From Cognatundibacterium rugosum (GTDB lineage: Bacteria; Pseudomonadota; Gammaproteobacteria; Burkholderiales; Burkholderiaceae_D): DNA of 64,000 nucleotides. This document shows, piece after piece, positions 53,877 through 63,712 of this stretch. Location: positions 1 to 64,000 of the forward strand of contig NZ_JACOGG010000014.1 in assembly GCF_014284365.1 (NCBI RefSeq). The letters are read 5' to 3'. Below the pieces are notes generated by a model. The model was not told the origin of the DNA. It worked only from the letters and a program-made list of their open reading frames with translations, and made no database searches. Every line of letters starts with the position of its first letter. Within the stretch, counting starts at the first letter, position 1. A program made the position numbers and the translations under genes.

Positions 53877-55202
53877 TTAAAGCTTCAGTGCAGAAATAGG
53901 CAGTGTGACTTCAACAGCAGCACCACCTTCGGGACGGTTTCTGGCAGAGACCGTCCCACCCAGCTTACGAACTACATTCACCACAAAGAACAGACCCAGT
54001 CCGCTGCCGGCGCGACCCTTGGTCGATTGATAGGGCTGCCCCAGCTTATCCAGGATATGCGGCTGGAAGCCTGGCCCGCGATCTGTAACCAGCAAGGTCA
54101 GCACCTCTTCCTGACGCTGTACATCAAATGCCAGCCAATGTGGTGATGCTTCAAGCGCATTATCTAACACATTGCATATCATCTGCTTAAGTGCCACATC
54201 AAACACCACCGGAATGTCATGTGGATTGCTGTTTCGATACTCAAATTCCTGCAAAATACGGGTGGCGCGGAAGTCTTCGGCCAGATCGTTCAGAAACGTA
54301 TTGATGGTGGTTTTGACCGAGGACTCGCCCCTGGCTTCGCCAGCCGACAACAAGATGCTGCTGACGATGCGCTTACAGCGTTGTAACTGGCGCTGCATTT
54401 CTGTCAGCTCTTCAGTCAACTCCGCATCCTGAGCGAATTGCGGCATACGGCGCCAATCGCCCAGAATCACTGACAAAGTGGCCAGCGGTGTACCTAGCTC
54501 GTGCGCAGCACCGGACGCCAGCAAGCCCATCTTCACGATATGTTCTTCTTCCGCTGCACGTTTTTGCAGATCGGCTAATTGCGCATCCCTCTCTTTGAGA
54601 TTGGAATTAATCCGGGTCAGGAAAAATACCAGCAAGGCCGCATTCAGCAAAAAGCAAATCAGCATGCCATCGCGGTACAGACTGAACAGGCTATTGACTG
54701 AATCCGGTGGCAGTTTCAGCGGCAGAGAAAAGCGCGACAAACCCATCAGGCAAGCTGTACTCAACGCCACAATCAGCCAGGTCGACCAGGCTTCCAGCAG
54801 CACCGCACTGAGTATCACTTGCAGTAAAAACAAAAAGGCAAACGGATTGCCAGTACCGCCGCTCAAATAGAGTTGCGCAGTCAGCGTCGCCACATCGACC
54901 AGTAAGGCCAGCAATAGCTCACGGTTCGACACACGCACCTCTTCATGCCAGCGTAAATGGCTGCCGATGTTAAACGCAATCAGGCCTGCCAGCACATACA
55001 GCATGGGCAGTATCGGCAAATGGATACCAAAACCCAGCGTGACCAGGGCGATGGTAGAGATCTGACCGAATACCGCCAGCCAACGCAAATGGATCAGCTG
55101 CAGCATATTTTTATGCCCGGCTGAATGCTGCAGTTCCTTGATGCCTGAGTCAGGCAAAATCACAAAGGTGGAATGGTTTTCTGTATCGCGCATCTGGCTC
55201 AC
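53877..55202 (-). CDS. regB: RegB/PrrB-type redox sensor histidine kinase
   Basis: 441 residues with six membrane helices (about 45-200). The quinone-site heptad GGTGNPF (115-121) between helices is the conserved RegB signature. Phosphoacceptor His 234 is in AAHELGTPLATLSVILGDW. Redox-active-type Cys 276 lies in QRCKRIVSSILLSAGEARGE. HATPase boxes NVLDNALEAS and DRGPGF follow. It senses the quinone pool or oxygen state and phosphorylates RegA. It sits downstream of surf1 and the cyo operon. Confidence 0.92.
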   Translation of the reverse strand: MSQMRDTENHSTFVILPDSGIKELQHSAGHKNMLQLIHLRWLAVFGQISTIALVTLGFGIHLPILPMLYVLAGLIAFNIGSHLRWHEEVRVSNRELLLALLVDVATLTAQLYLSGGTGNPFAFLFLLQVILSAVLLEAWSTWLIVALSTACLMGLSRFSLPLKLPPDSVNSLFSLYRDGMLICFLLNAALLVFFLTRINSNLKERDAQLADLQKRAAEEEHIVKMGLLASGAAHELGTPLATLSVILGDWRRMPQFAQDAELTEELTEMQRQLQRCKRIVSSILLSAGEARGESSVKTTINTFLNDLAEDFRATRILQEFEYRNSNPHDIPVVFDVALKQMICNVLDNALEASPHWLAFDVQRQEEVLTLLVTDRGPGFQPHILDKLGQPYQSTKGRAGSGLGLFFVVNVVRKLGGTVSARNRPEGGAAVEVTLPISALKL

Positions 55203-55237
55203 TTTCGGTGGATGCGCGCTGAACGCTACAAGCTTGT

Positions 55238-56017
55238 TCAGCGACGCCGGTCAGTACGGCGTACATACCAGTACGCCAATCCGACCATCAAAGCGAGAGC
55301 ATACCAAGTCAGCGCATAGACTGCATGATTGTTCTGAAAACGCACCACAGTCAGCCCTGCTACCGGCGCTGCCGCATCAGTCTGGCTGGCTGCGTCGGCA
55401 TCGACAAAATACGGTGCCACATCGGTGAGCTGATGTGCGGCGGCCATCGCTGCCACATCGCGCGAAAACCAGCGCCCGGCGGCTGCATCATTGTGACGCA
55501 GGAAGCCGCCACCCGGTTCAGTGATACGCAATAAACCAGTCAGGGTCAGAGTTTCAGAGGACGAAGCACGTGCCAGCTCTTGTTTGATACGCTCCGCAGA
55601 GGGCAAGAAACCGCGATTGATGAACACCAGACTGCCATCGGTCTGACGCAAAGGAGTCAGCAACCAATAGCCACTACCCAGTTCGGTCACGGCTTGCACC
55701 ATACTCGATTGCGCATGCAAAAACACACCGCTGACTTTGACATGACGGTATTCGTCTCTGGCCACGCTGACTTGTGACCAGTCGGTACGGGCTGGTGCGG
55801 CTTCCGGCTGAGCATGGATGCGCTGTTCGACGCGTGCGATCAGATCCAGCTTCCACTGCAGACGATACACTTGCCAGCTACCCAGTGCGCACAGACAAAG
55901 AAAAACCACCAGCGCACCGATGGTGAGTAAGCTTCTCACTAAAGGTGAACGCGGGTGGTTATCCTGGTCAGCCGGAACCGCAGTTCCGGCCGGGGTCTCA
56001 ACAGGAGACAGACTCAT
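55238..56017 (-). CDS. SURF1 family cytochrome oxidase assembly protein
   Basis: 259 residues with an N-terminal helix (SLLTIGALVVFLCLCALGSWQVYRLQWK, about 30-57), a periplasmic beta domain (VKVSGVFLHAQSSMV, LVFINRGFLP) and a C-terminal helix (YALTWYALALMVGLAYWYVRR). The GSWQVYRLQWK box and the NRGF/ALTWYALA motifs are those of SURF1. SURF1 helps deliver heme a to the oxidase. Presence in a cyo operon raises whether this quinol oxidase uses heme a; Paracoccus has a quinol-oxidase-specific copy. It overlaps cyoD by four bases. Confidence 0.9.
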   Translation of the reverse strand: MSLSPVETPAGTAVPADQDNHPRSPLVRSLLTIGALVVFLCLCALGSWQVYRLQWKLDLIARVEQRIHAQPEAAPARTDWSQVSVARDEYRHVKVSGVFLHAQSSMVQAVTELGSGYWLLTPLRQTDGSLVFINRGFLPSAERIKQELARASSSETLTLTGLLRITEPGGGFLRHNDAAAGRWFSRDVAAMAAAHQLTDVAPYFVDADAASQTDAAAPVAGLTVVRFQNNHAVYALTWYALALMVGLAYWYVRRTDRRR

Positions 56018-56466
56018 GGCAAATTGCGAGAGTTCTGTCCGTCCTTCGCTGGTGCCAGATTTATCGACTCTGGCTTGGTTTCATGATTCATGCCAGGCAT
56101 CATGTTGTGGTTCATATGATGCATAACCCACAGCGAACCTGCCAGCATAATCACCACCAGCAAGGTTGTGAAGATCAGTGCCAGCATAGACCAGCCACCT
56201 TCGGACTTGAAGTTCATGTGCAGGAAGTAAATCATGTGTACCACGATTTGTATCGCTGCAAATACCAGCAATACGATGCCCATGGTTTTTGAATCAGGGA
56301 TCACTTTTGCCATCACCAGCCAGAACGGGATTGCAGTCAGTATCACCGACAGGATGAAACCCAGGGTGTAGTCTTTCAGGCTGCCATGGCTGCCGTGATC
56401 TTCATGCCCATGATGACCGTGAGCGTGGTCATCACCGTGTGCGGAATGTGTGTGATGTGCGCTCAT
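56014..56466 (-). CDS. cyoD: Cytochrome o ubiquinol oxidase subunit IV
   Basis: 150 residues from the ATG at 56466. Three membrane helices are visible ([60 protein letters not shown]). CyoD stabilises the copper site of subunit I. Residues 3-27 form a strikingly His/Gly/Asp-rich stretch with 12 His in 25 residues, and a second His/Met cluster lies near the C terminus ([13 protein letters not shown]). The start overlaps cyoC by four bases. Confidence 0.9.
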   Translation of the reverse strand: MSAHHTHSAHGDDHAHGHHGHEDHGSHGSLKDYTLGFILSVILTAIPFWLVMAKVIPDSKTMGIVLLVFAAIQIVVHMIYFLHMNFKSEGGWSMLALIFTTLLVVIMLAGSLWVMHHMNHNMMPGMNHETKPESINLAPAKDGQNSRNLP

Positions 56467-57089
56467 GGCAAGACTCCCATCAGATAAACAAAGGTAAATA
56501 CACCGATCCAGACCACATCCAAAAAGTGCCAGAACATAGACAGGCACATCAGACGGCGGCGATTTTCAGGTGTGAGGCCATGACGCTTGAGTTGGAACAG
56601 CAAGGTCACCAGCCAAACGATACCGAAAGTCACGTGCAGACCGTGGGTACCAACCAGTGCAAAGAAGGAAGTCAGAAAACCACTGCGTTGCGGACCTGCA
56701 CCTTCATGGATCAGGTGGATGAATTCATACAATTCCAGACTGATAAAGGCCACGCCAAAAAGGCCAGTGATCGCCAGCCAGACCATGGTGGTACCCAGAC
56801 GGTTTTTCTGGGATTCCAGCATGGCGAAGCCATACGTGATCGAGGACAGCAACAGCATAGAAGTATTCAATGCTACCAGCGGCAGATCGAATAATTCTGC
56901 GCCGGTTGGACCGCCTGCATAGTTACGGCCCAGTACTGCATAGGCTGCAAACAGACACGCAAAAATCAGACAGTCACTCATCAGGTACAGCCAGAAACCC
57001 AGCAAAGTACCATTTTCCGGATGATGTTTCCGGACGAAGAAGCGGGAACCCGCGTCTCCGTTCAAAGCATTATGTGTAGTTGTAGACAT
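56463..57089 (-). CDS. cyoC: Cytochrome o ubiquinol oxidase subunit III
   Basis: 208 residues with five helices. [79 protein letters not shown] and [19 protein letters not shown] are subunit III signatures (ETHxxH-like HGLHVTFG). It does not carry redox centres but supports subunit I. Seven bases separate it from cyoB. Confidence 0.95.
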   Translation of the reverse strand: MSTTTHNALNGDAGSRFFVRKHHPENGTLLGFWLYLMSDCLIFACLFAAYAVLGRNYAGGPTGAELFDLPLVALNTSMLLLSSITYGFAMLESQKNRLGTTMVWLAITGLFGVAFISLELYEFIHLIHEGAGPQRSGFLTSFFALVGTHGLHVTFGIVWLVTLLFQLKRHGLTPENRRRLMCLSMFWHFLDVVWIGVFTFVYLMGVLP

Positions 57090-57096
57090 ATCAGGC

Positions 57097-59094
57097 CTAG
57101 CTCGCTAACAAACGTGTGCGCTCATCTTCCGTGCGGATCACTTCATCAGCAGGAATGTAATAGTCGCGGTTGTAATTAAATGTGTGAACTATGATTGCGG
57201 TCAGCATCACCAGGAAGGCGGCCACAGCAGGAATCCACATTTGCCAGATCAGTGCGAAACCGCATGCGCCGCTGAGTGCAGCGATCACGAAACCGGCACC
57301 GGTATTCTTAGGCATATGGATATCCACAAAGCCTTTAGTCGGACGCTGATAGCCATTCTTCTTCATGTCATCCCATGCGTCGTTATCATGTACGCGTGGT
57401 GTGAATGGGAAGTTGTAAGCAGGTGGTGGCGAAGAAGTCGACCACTCCAGCGTACGGCCACCCCATGGGTCACCGGATACATCACGGTTTTCATGACGAC
57501 GCAGGTAACTGACGACCAGCTGTACCAGGAAGGAACCGATACCCAGCGCGATCAGTACCGCACCGAAAGCAGCGATCTGGAACCAGATCTGCAGCGATGG
57601 ATCATCAAAGTGACTCAGACGACGTGTCACACCCATCAGGCCCAGCACGTACAGTGGCATGAACGCGAAGTAGAAGCCGATACACCAGAACCAGAATGAA
57701 CATTTACCCCAGAAGCTGTCGAGCTTGTAACCGAAGGCTTTCGGGAACCAGAAGTTGATCGCCGCCATCGCACCAAACACCACACCACCGATAATCACAT
57801 TATGGAAGTGAGCGATCAGGAACAGACTGTTATGCAAGACAAAGTCAGCAGGTGGAACCGCCAGCAAGACACCGGTCATACCGCCGATAACGAAGGTCAC
57901 CATAAAGCCAATCGTCCACAGCATAGGTACTTCAAAACGGATACGGCCACGGTACATCGTGAACAACCAGTTGAATATCTTCGCACCAGTTGGGATCGAG
58001 ATAATCATCGTGGTGATACCGAAGAAGGAGTTAACACTCGCCCCGGAACCCATGGTGAAGAAGTGATGCAGCCATACCAGGTAAGACAGGATAGTAATCA
58101 CCACCGTTGCGTACACCATCGAGGTGTAACCAAACAGACGCTTGCTGCAGAAAGTAGATACGATTTCAGAGTACACACCAAAGCAAGGCAGGATCAGGAT
58201 ATATACCTCTGGGTGACCCCAGATCCAGATCAGATTCACATACATCATGGCATTGCCGCCCATGTCGTTGGTGAAGAAGTTGGTGCCAAAAGTACGGTCC
58301 AGCGACAACATCGCCAGTACAGCGGTCAGTACCGGGAAAGCAGCAACGATCAATACGTTAGTACACAGCGCAGTCCAGGTGAATACCGGCATTTTCATCA
58401 GATTCATACCAGGCGCACGCATCTTGATGATAGTCACAATCAGGTTCACGCCTGACAGCAAGGTACCGACACCGGCAATCTGTAAGGACCAGATATAGTA
58501 ATCCACCCCCACATCCGGGCTACCCAAAATACCAGACAACGGTGGATACGCGAGCCAGCCGGTACGCGCAAATTCACCGACAAACAGCGATACCATCACC
58601 AGCACGGCACCGAAGGCCGTCATCCAGAAACTGAAGTTATTCAGGAAAGGGAAAGCGACGTCACGTGCACCAATTTGCAAAGGTACGATGTAGTTCATCA
58701 AACCTGTCACCAGCGGCATCGCAACGAAGAAAATCATGATCACGCCATGCGCCGTGAATACCTGATCATAGTGATGCGGCGGCAGGAAGCCGGCTGAATC
58801 GCCGAATGCCAGTGCCTGCTGAGCACGCATCATCAGCGCATCCGCAAAGCCACGCAACAGCATGACCAGACCCAGTATCATATACATGATACCGATACGT
58901 TTGTGATCAATCGAGGTGATCCACTCACGCCACAGGTAACCCCATAAGCGGAAGTAAGTCAGTGCCCCCAGTACAGCGGCGCCACCGAAGAGGACGCCGA
59001 TAAATGTCGCAATCAGAATTGGCTCATGGAAGGGAATCGCTTCCCAGCTGAGGCGGCCAAGCACCAGCTTTGTCAAATCAATTTGGTCTAACAT
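57097..59094 (-). CDS. cyoB: Cytochrome o ubiquinol oxidase subunit I
   Basis: 665 residues with about 14-15 helices. Heme and copper ligands are visible: H of the low-spin pair in [26 protein letters not shown] with the His-Tyr cross-link, the CuB HH pair in [11 protein letters not shown], and HFHNVIIGG with the heme ligands. It reduces O2 to water and pumps protons; quinol is the donor. The C-terminal cytoplasmic extension ([12 protein letters not shown]) is typical of CyoB. It has TTTGTC-rich spacing of 2 bases to cyoA. Confidence 0.96.
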   Translation of the reverse strand: MLDQIDLTKLVLGRLSWEAIPFHEPILIATFIGVLFGGAAVLGALTYFRLWGYLWREWITSIDHKRIGIMYMILGLVMLLRGFADALMMRAQQALAFGDSAGFLPPHHYDQVFTAHGVIMIFFVAMPLVTGLMNYIVPLQIGARDVAFPFLNNFSFWMTAFGAVLVMVSLFVGEFARTGWLAYPPLSGILGSPDVGVDYYIWSLQIAGVGTLLSGVNLIVTIIKMRAPGMNLMKMPVFTWTALCTNVLIVAAFPVLTAVLAMLSLDRTFGTNFFTNDMGGNAMMYVNLIWIWGHPEVYILILPCFGVYSEIVSTFCSKRLFGYTSMVYATVVITILSYLVWLHHFFTMGSGASVNSFFGITTMIISIPTGAKIFNWLFTMYRGRIRFEVPMLWTIGFMVTFVIGGMTGVLLAVPPADFVLHNSLFLIAHFHNVIIGGVVFGAMAAINFWFPKAFGYKLDSFWGKCSFWFWCIGFYFAFMPLYVLGLMGVTRRLSHFDDPSLQIWFQIAAFGAVLIALGIGSFLVQLVVSYLRRHENRDVSGDPWGGRTLEWSTSSPPPAYNFPFTPRVHDNDAWDDMKKNGYQRPTKGFVDIHMPKNTGAGFVIAALSGACGFALIWQMWIPAVAAFLVMLTAIIVHTFNYNRDYYIPADEVIRTEDERTRLLAS

Positions 59095-59096
59095 CT

Positions 59097-60113
59097 TTAT
59101 TTTCCGGTGGTTGTGGTTGGCGTCGTGCAGATTTCAGCAAGCGGACCACGGCCGGCCTGCTGGTTTTGCGCCAGTAAATTGGAGAACTTACCATTCGCTG
59201 CACTCTTCACATTCAGATCCGTGCTCATCAACTTGTCGATGCAAACCTGGCCATCAACAACACAGCGATTCAGAATGGCATGATAGAGATCAGCCTCAAC
59301 GGTCGCGTAGCGGCGAACCGGATCTTTGATACTTGGTTTTTCCAGTTCCAGATATTCAGCACGCTTCAGCGCAGGCTGAGTATTTTTCGCTGCCTGTACC
59401 CATTGCGCGAAATCGTCGTTGCTCAGACCACGGAATTTAAAACGCATATCTGAGAAACCTGCACCGCTGTAGTTCGCGGAAAAACCTTCGTAATCACCCG
59501 CTTTATTGATCACCGCATTCAGTTCAGTCTGCATGCCAGGCATCGCATAGATCTGACCCGCCAGTGCCGGGATGTAGAAAGAGTTCATTACTGTCGATGC
59601 AGTAATTTTGAAATGAATCGGCACATCGACCGGCACTGCCAGTTCGTTGACCGTTGCAATGCCTTGCTCTGGGTAAATAAACAACCATTTCCAGTCCAGT
59701 GCAACGACTTCAACCGTGATTGGTTTGACATTAGCAGGAATCGCACGTGTCTCATCCAAACGCGACAACTTTCGATATGGATCAAGAGTATGCGTGGTAA
59801 TCCATGTCAACATACCCAAAGCAATGATGATTAACAGAGGAGCACCCCAGATCACCAGTTCGAGTTTCGTAGAATGATCCCAATCCGGTTCGTACTGTGC
59901 CTCAGTGTTGCTTTGACGATAACGCCAGGCAAAAAAGAAGGTCAGTGCAATCACCGGTACGATGATCAATAACATCAACAATGTCGAAATGACAATGAGC
60001 TTACTCTGTTGAGCGGCAATATCTCCGGATGGATTCATCACAATTGTGTTGCATCCAGCCATCATTATTGCGGGCAACAGCAGTATTCCGCGACGAGCTA
60101 ATTGAGAAAACAT
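59097..60113 (-). CDS. cyoA: Cytochrome o ubiquinol oxidase subunit II
   Basis: 338 residues from the ATG at 60113; a GTG at 60161 is in frame, but the ATG gives a proper lipoprotein signal ([21 protein letters not shown], Cys 21). Two helices follow and then the periplasmic cupredoxin domain ([31 protein letters not shown]). The CuA ligands C-x-x-x-C of cytochrome c oxidase are absent (SGAGF region), so the electron donor is quinol. It opens the minus-strand operon cyoABCD-surf1-regB-regA. Confidence 0.94.
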   Translation of the reverse strand: MFSQLARRGILLLPAIMMAGCNTIVMNPSGDIAAQQSKLIVISTLLMLLIIVPVIALTFFFAWRYRQSNTEAQYEPDWDHSTKLELVIWGAPLLIIIALGMLTWITTHTLDPYRKLSRLDETRAIPANVKPITVEVVALDWKWLFIYPEQGIATVNELAVPVDVPIHFKITASTVMNSFYIPALAGQIYAMPGMQTELNAVINKAGDYEGFSANYSGAGFSDMRFKFRGLSNDDFAQWVQAAKNTQPALKRAEYLELEKPSIKDPVRRYATVEADLYHAILNRCVVDGQVCIDKLMSTDLNVKSAANGKFSNLLAQNQQAGRGPLAEICTTPTTTTGK

Positions 60114-60263
60114 ACAGGAAAAGTCCAGTCTGAACGTAAATATGTGGTAATGTACTCTCACTGATAAGCATTAGCGATTGGACGTTTTGTCCTACCCTTT
60201 CTGCCTGCATGGGAAAAGCTGCCGACTGCGTCCATCGACATAACAACGATGACGGAGACGACT

Positions 60264-61610
60264 ATGCCTAACATCAGCAGCCACAATGGCGCACTGTACG
60301 CCAACCACCCTTCTGCCCACGGCAGTACCCCCAAACGTGGTGATCATGCGGATACCTCTGTCGACCCCGGCGAAATCGCGATCGGGGTCATTATAGGTCG
60401 CACATCTGAGTATTTCGATTTTTTCGTCTATGCCATTGCTTCGGTACTGGTATTCCCTTCAGTATTTTTTCCCTTCGAAGATCGCCTCGAAGGCACACTG
60501 TACGCGTTCACCATTTTTTCCTTTGCCTTTTTAGCACGCCCCATAGGCACCATGATTTTTATGGCTGTGCAGCAACATTTAGGACGTGAAGCAAAGCTGA
60601 CCATCGCCTTGGTGCTGCTGGGCTTTTCGACTGCTGGCATTGCCTTTCTACCTACCTACGCCAGCATAGGCGTCACGGCCATTGTGATGCTCTCCGTGTT
60701 GCGAATAGGTCAAGGCATCGCGCTGGGCGGTACTTGGGATGGCTTGCCTTCCCTGCTGGCATTGAATGCACCGGAAGACAAGCGTGGCTGGTACGCGATG
60801 CTGGGACAACTGGGTGCTCCCACCGGCTTCATCCTGGCAGCCAGTATGTTTGCCTTTATGTTATCCAATCTGTCGCCGGACGATTTTCTTGAGTGGGGCT
60901 GGCGCTATCCTTTCTATGTTGCGTTTGCCATCAATGTAGTCGCCCTGTTCGCCCGCCTGCGTCTGGTCGCCACGGATGAATACACCCATTTACTGGAAGA
61001 ACGTGAATTGCAACCGGTAGGCATCATAGAGTTGCTGAGCACTCAGGGTCGCAACGTATTAATAGGTGCGCTCGCCGCGCTGGCCAGCTATGCTTTATTC
61101 CATCTGGTGACGGTCTTCCCGCTGTCCTGGATTACCCTGTATTCCGGCCGCAGCCTTAGTGACTTCCTTTACTTGCAAGTCGCCGGCGCCTTCCTGATGG
61201 CGATATCGGTGGTGGTTTCAGGCCTCATTGCCGATAAAATTGGCCGTCGTAATACCTTAGGGACACTCGCCATTCTGATCGCTGCACTCAGTGCCTTTAT
61301 ACCCACACTGATGAAGGCGGGCGAAAGTGGCGAAAACATTTTCCTGTTATTTGGCTTTATCCTGCTCGGCTTGTCGTATGGTCAGGCGGCTGGCGCAGTA
61401 ACCGCTAACTTCCCTGCGAAGTACCGGTATACAGGTGCGGCGCTGACTTCGGATCTGTCCTGGTTGGTCGGCGCTGGTTTTGCACCGCTGATTGCGTTGG
61501 GATTGTCGGCTAACTTCGGGCTTGCCTACGTCAGCCTCTACCTGCTGTCAGGCGCAGCCTGCTCACTCGCCGCACTGCATCTGAACCGGGCTTTGGAGAT
61601 TAAGAACTGA
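60264..61610 (+). CDS. MFS transporter, MHS (metabolite:H+ symporter) type
   Basis: 448 residues from the ATG at 60264, preceded by GGAGA; ATG 60249 is an alternative. About 12 helices. The family marks are GRTSEYFDFFVYAIASVLVFPSVFFP near helix 1 and LRIGQGIALGGTWDG between helices 4 and 5, plus GLIADKIGRRNTLG in the central loop. MHS carriers move organic acids, betaine or similar with protons; the substrate is unknown. Gene is divergent from cyoA (150 bases apart), a conserved neighbour in several betaproteobacteria. A terminator follows. Confidence 0.85.
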   Translation: MPNISSHNGALYANHPSAHGSTPKRGDHADTSVDPGEIAIGVIIGRTSEYFDFFVYAIASVLVFPSVFFPFEDRLEGTLYAFTIFSFAFLARPIGTMIFMAVQQHLGREAKLTIALVLLGFSTAGIAFLPTYASIGVTAIVMLSVLRIGQGIALGGTWDGLPSLLALNAPEDKRGWYAMLGQLGAPTGFILAASMFAFMLSNLSPDDFLEWGWRYPFYVAFAINVVALFARLRLVATDEYTHLLEERELQPVGIIELLSTQGRNVLIGALAALASYALFHLVTVFPLSWITLYSGRSLSDFLYLQVAGAFLMAISVVVSGLIADKIGRRNTLGTLAILIAALSAFIPTLMKAGESGENIFLLFGFILLGLSYGQAAGAVTANFPAKYRYTGAALTSDLSWLVGAGFAPLIALGLSANFGLAYVSLYLLSGAACSLAALHLNRALEIKN

Positions 61611-61637
61611 CGCGGCTGTACCTTCGTTCACATTGAT

Positions 61638-61670
61638 GTGGCTCCCCCTAATCAAATTAGTCCGAGCCAC
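61638..61670. repeat. Imperfect palindrome after the MFS gene
   Basis: GTGGCTC (61638-61644) pairs with GAGCCAC (61664-61670), and inside it CTAAT pairs with ATTAG (about 61648-61660). It has no U-run, so it is separate from the clear terminator 40 bases on. Possibly a binding dyad. Confidence 0.35.
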
Positions 61671-61711
61671 GTCGTATTGCGATTAATTTCCTCCAGGGAT
61701 AAGACATAAAA

Positions 61712-61745
61712 AAACAGCCAGCATTTTTTGCTGGCTGTTTTTTTG
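61712..61745. terminator. Bidirectional intrinsic terminator
   Basis: A 12-bp stem AAACAGCCAGCA / TGCTGGCTGTTT with a 5-base loop (61724-61728), flanked by A-run and T-run. It ends the MFS gene on the plus strand and the CsgG-like gene on the minus strand. Confidence 0.85.
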
Positions 61746-61799
61746 ACTCACTGACACCAGCGTACTGCACTGATGCCTCTGATACCAATATGCTGGCAC

Positions 61800-62618
61800 T
61801 TATCGATACACAGTCACCGGTTCCGGCGCCGGTGTCACGACAGGCTGGGCAGCATTGCCTGTGTTAGCCGGGCGATTGGCGCCGCGTGGCAGGCCAAACT
61901 GCACCATCAGTTCACCATAGGCCGCTTCTGCCAGACTGCGCGAAGTTTCCTGCATGACTTTACCACGGTTGAATACGACACGATCACCGGCACGGCTGAT
62001 GATCTTGGTATCCACACCGGAGCCACTGGCACTGAATGCTGCTTTTACTTCATAGGTCTTGGTGTTGATAAGACTAAAATCAGCCACCAGATCCAGCGAC
62101 AAACTGGCTGTCATGGAATTTCCGTATTGCAGTTGATTGCTCTCCTGACGGAACTGGATATTACTGACGGTACCAAACAACACATAATCCGCGCCTGGAT
62201 ACATCCCTTGTTTGATACGACCAATGATGTCGAAAATTTTCTCCATTGGCTTACCGACATAAGGGCGGGCCTGAATCAGATGTACGCCACCACCTTTGAG
62301 TAAGGCACCTTTCAAATCAGCCGTGTAAGTTTTCAATTCACCACGATCGATATAGGTGTAATAGCCTTCAGCTTCAAAATAATTACTTTCGCTCTTAGCG
62401 TCTACGTGACCTCGCTGTGAATAGCTGCGGTCTGTTTCACGCTCGCTGTAACTGCCTTTGACACTACTTTTGCTGGAGGCGGACACTACACGAAAATATT
62501 CGCTGACTTTTTCTTCATAGGTCAGATCAGTCACCGCTATCTTAGGCTCAGCGGCATAGGCGCTGATGCTGGCCAGGCCACAGGCCAGCGCAGCGATCAT
62601 TTGTTTCACATTCAACAT
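61800..62618 (-). CDS. CsgG/HfaB-like secreted protein
   Basis: 272 residues with a signal peptide (MLNVKQMIAALACGLASISAYA, cleavage near AYAA-EPK). KIAVTDLTYEEKVSEYF at the start of the mature part, then YVLFGTVSNIQFRQ and LDLVADFSLINTKTYEVKAAFSASGSG, resemble the CsgG fold of outer-membrane factors and peptidoglycan-synthesis activators. No lipobox Cys, unlike true CsgG. It follows a LpoB-like lipoprotein gene by 21 bases. The function is inferred as envelope biogenesis. Confidence 0.75.
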   Translation of the reverse strand: MLNVKQMIAALACGLASISAYAAEPKIAVTDLTYEEKVSEYFRVVSASSKSSVKGSYSERETDRSYSQRGHVDAKSESNYFEAEGYYTYIDRGELKTYTADLKGALLKGGGVHLIQARPYVGKPMEKIFDIIGRIKQGMYPGADYVLFGTVSNIQFRQESNQLQYGNSMTASLSLDLVADFSLINTKTYEVKAAFSASGSGVDTKIISRAGDRVVFNRGKVMQETSRSLAEAAYGELMVQFGLPRGANRPANTGNAAQPVVTPAPEPVTVYR

Positions 62619-62639
62619 CGTGCTTCCTTTACCGGAAAA

Positions 62640-63254
62640 TTATTTTTTGGATGTCTTGCGGATTTCTTTTTCGTCCTGCCACTCGATCGAACCTTCTTCG
62701 ATGTCGTACAGTTTCAGAGTCATTTTGTAGAACACGTCTTTGGTGGTTGCGTTCTGCTTGACGATGGAAACGATTTCACCTTCCAGTGAATATTTCGCTG
62801 CAGTCATATTACCGATTTTCGCCTTGCCCTGTGCTTTGTACAGGCCGCTTTGATTCTGGCGCTGCAACTCATCCACACCTTGCTGCATTTCGTCAGCGCT
62901 GCGGGTGAATTTCACTTTTCTACTTTTCACCAGTGCAGTCTGAATACTGTTCATGATCGACTTGGTATCGATGTATTCGCTGGTCTTGTTACGCACACCG
63001 GCCAATGTCAACGTAGGACGATTGGCGAGTACCGGATCTTCGAGCAAAGAACCCACCATTTTTTCTGCAATCATTTGCAGATCCGTAGAACCAAATTCAT
63101 TCGTGACGGTTTCTACTGCCTTGTTATCGCCATAGCTGACCTGACGCGCCAGGCTGACAGTGGGTTGCGACAACTTGGTCTGACATGCAGTCAGCGATAC
63201 GCCAGCCAGCGCCAGCAGACAAATCATTTTGGACAATTTTGCGAATTGTTTCAT
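62640..63254 (-). CDS. LpoB-like lipoprotein (penicillin-binding protein activator family)
   Basis: 204 residues with a lipoprotein signal (lipobox LTAC, Cys 24). The mature part holds TVSLARQVSYGD, MVGSLLEDPVLANRPTLTLAGVRNKTSEYIDTKSIMNSIQTAL and YSLEGEIVSIV, matching COG3417 (LpoB). In E. coli LpoB activates PBP1b from the outer membrane. It lies upstream of the CsgG-like gene and downstream of the YcfL-like gene, an arrangement similar to ycfL-lpoB in enterics. Confidence 0.83.
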   Translation of the reverse strand: MKQFAKLSKMICLLALAGVSLTACQTKLSQPTVSLARQVSYGDNKAVETVTNEFGSTDLQMIAEKMVGSLLEDPVLANRPTLTLAGVRNKTSEYIDTKSIMNSIQTALVKSRKVKFTRSADEMQQGVDELQRQNQSGLYKAQGKAKIGNMTAAKYSLEGEIVSIVKQNATTKDVFYKMTLKLYDIEEGSIEWQDEKEIRKTSKK

Positions 63255-63289
63255 GAGTAAATTCCTTAAATTAATGACTGGTGCGGTGC

Positions 63290-63691
63290 TCAGCGTGGCT
63301 CAGCACTCATTTCGATTTTGAAGTCACTTGCCTGCGGACCGTAGGCTGTGCCTTTGATCAGTTGGCTCTGACGGCCGAGTATGGTCAGCGGCTTCCAGAC
63401 CTCACCATCACCGACTTGCATACCCGCCGCATCGGTCCAGCGGAAGCGGTAGTACACACGCACATCTTTGTCGGTCAGATTCAGCATTTCAGCCTGTACC
63501 ACCATCACATCATTGCGACGCTGTGAGCGCAAATCCACGACCTGTACGCCTTCCAGCGTGCCACGCACCATCAGCTTGGCGGCGATGCCTGCCGATGAGG
63601 CATTCGGGATATCGTTAGCTGCGTGGGCCGGAGCCATCCAGCACGCAGCGAGTAAGGCGCTGATTGCGATTACGCGGGCATTTTTCAACAT
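63290..63691 (-). CDS. YcfL-like (DUF1425) secreted protein
   Basis: 133 residues. A signal peptide (MLKNARVIAISALLAACWMAPAHA) has a possible lipobox-like LLAAC at 13-17, but AHA-AN looks the more likely cleavage. The mature part with VVDLRSQRRNDVMVVQAEMLNLTDKDVRVYYRFRWTDAAGMQV and WKPLTILGRQ is the DUF1425 domain of YcfL. Function unknown; its neighbourhood with LpoB suggests a role in peptidoglycan or outer membrane assembly. It lies 35 bases upstream of the lpoB-like gene. Confidence 0.78.
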   Translation of the reverse strand: MLKNARVIAISALLAACWMAPAHAANDIPNASSAGIAAKLMVRGTLEGVQVVDLRSQRRNDVMVVQAEMLNLTDKDVRVYYRFRWTDAAGMQVGDGEVWKPLTILGRQSQLIKGTAYGPQASDFKIEMSAEPR

Positions 63692-63712
63692 GTCTTATCC
63701 TTTGCGAGACAA

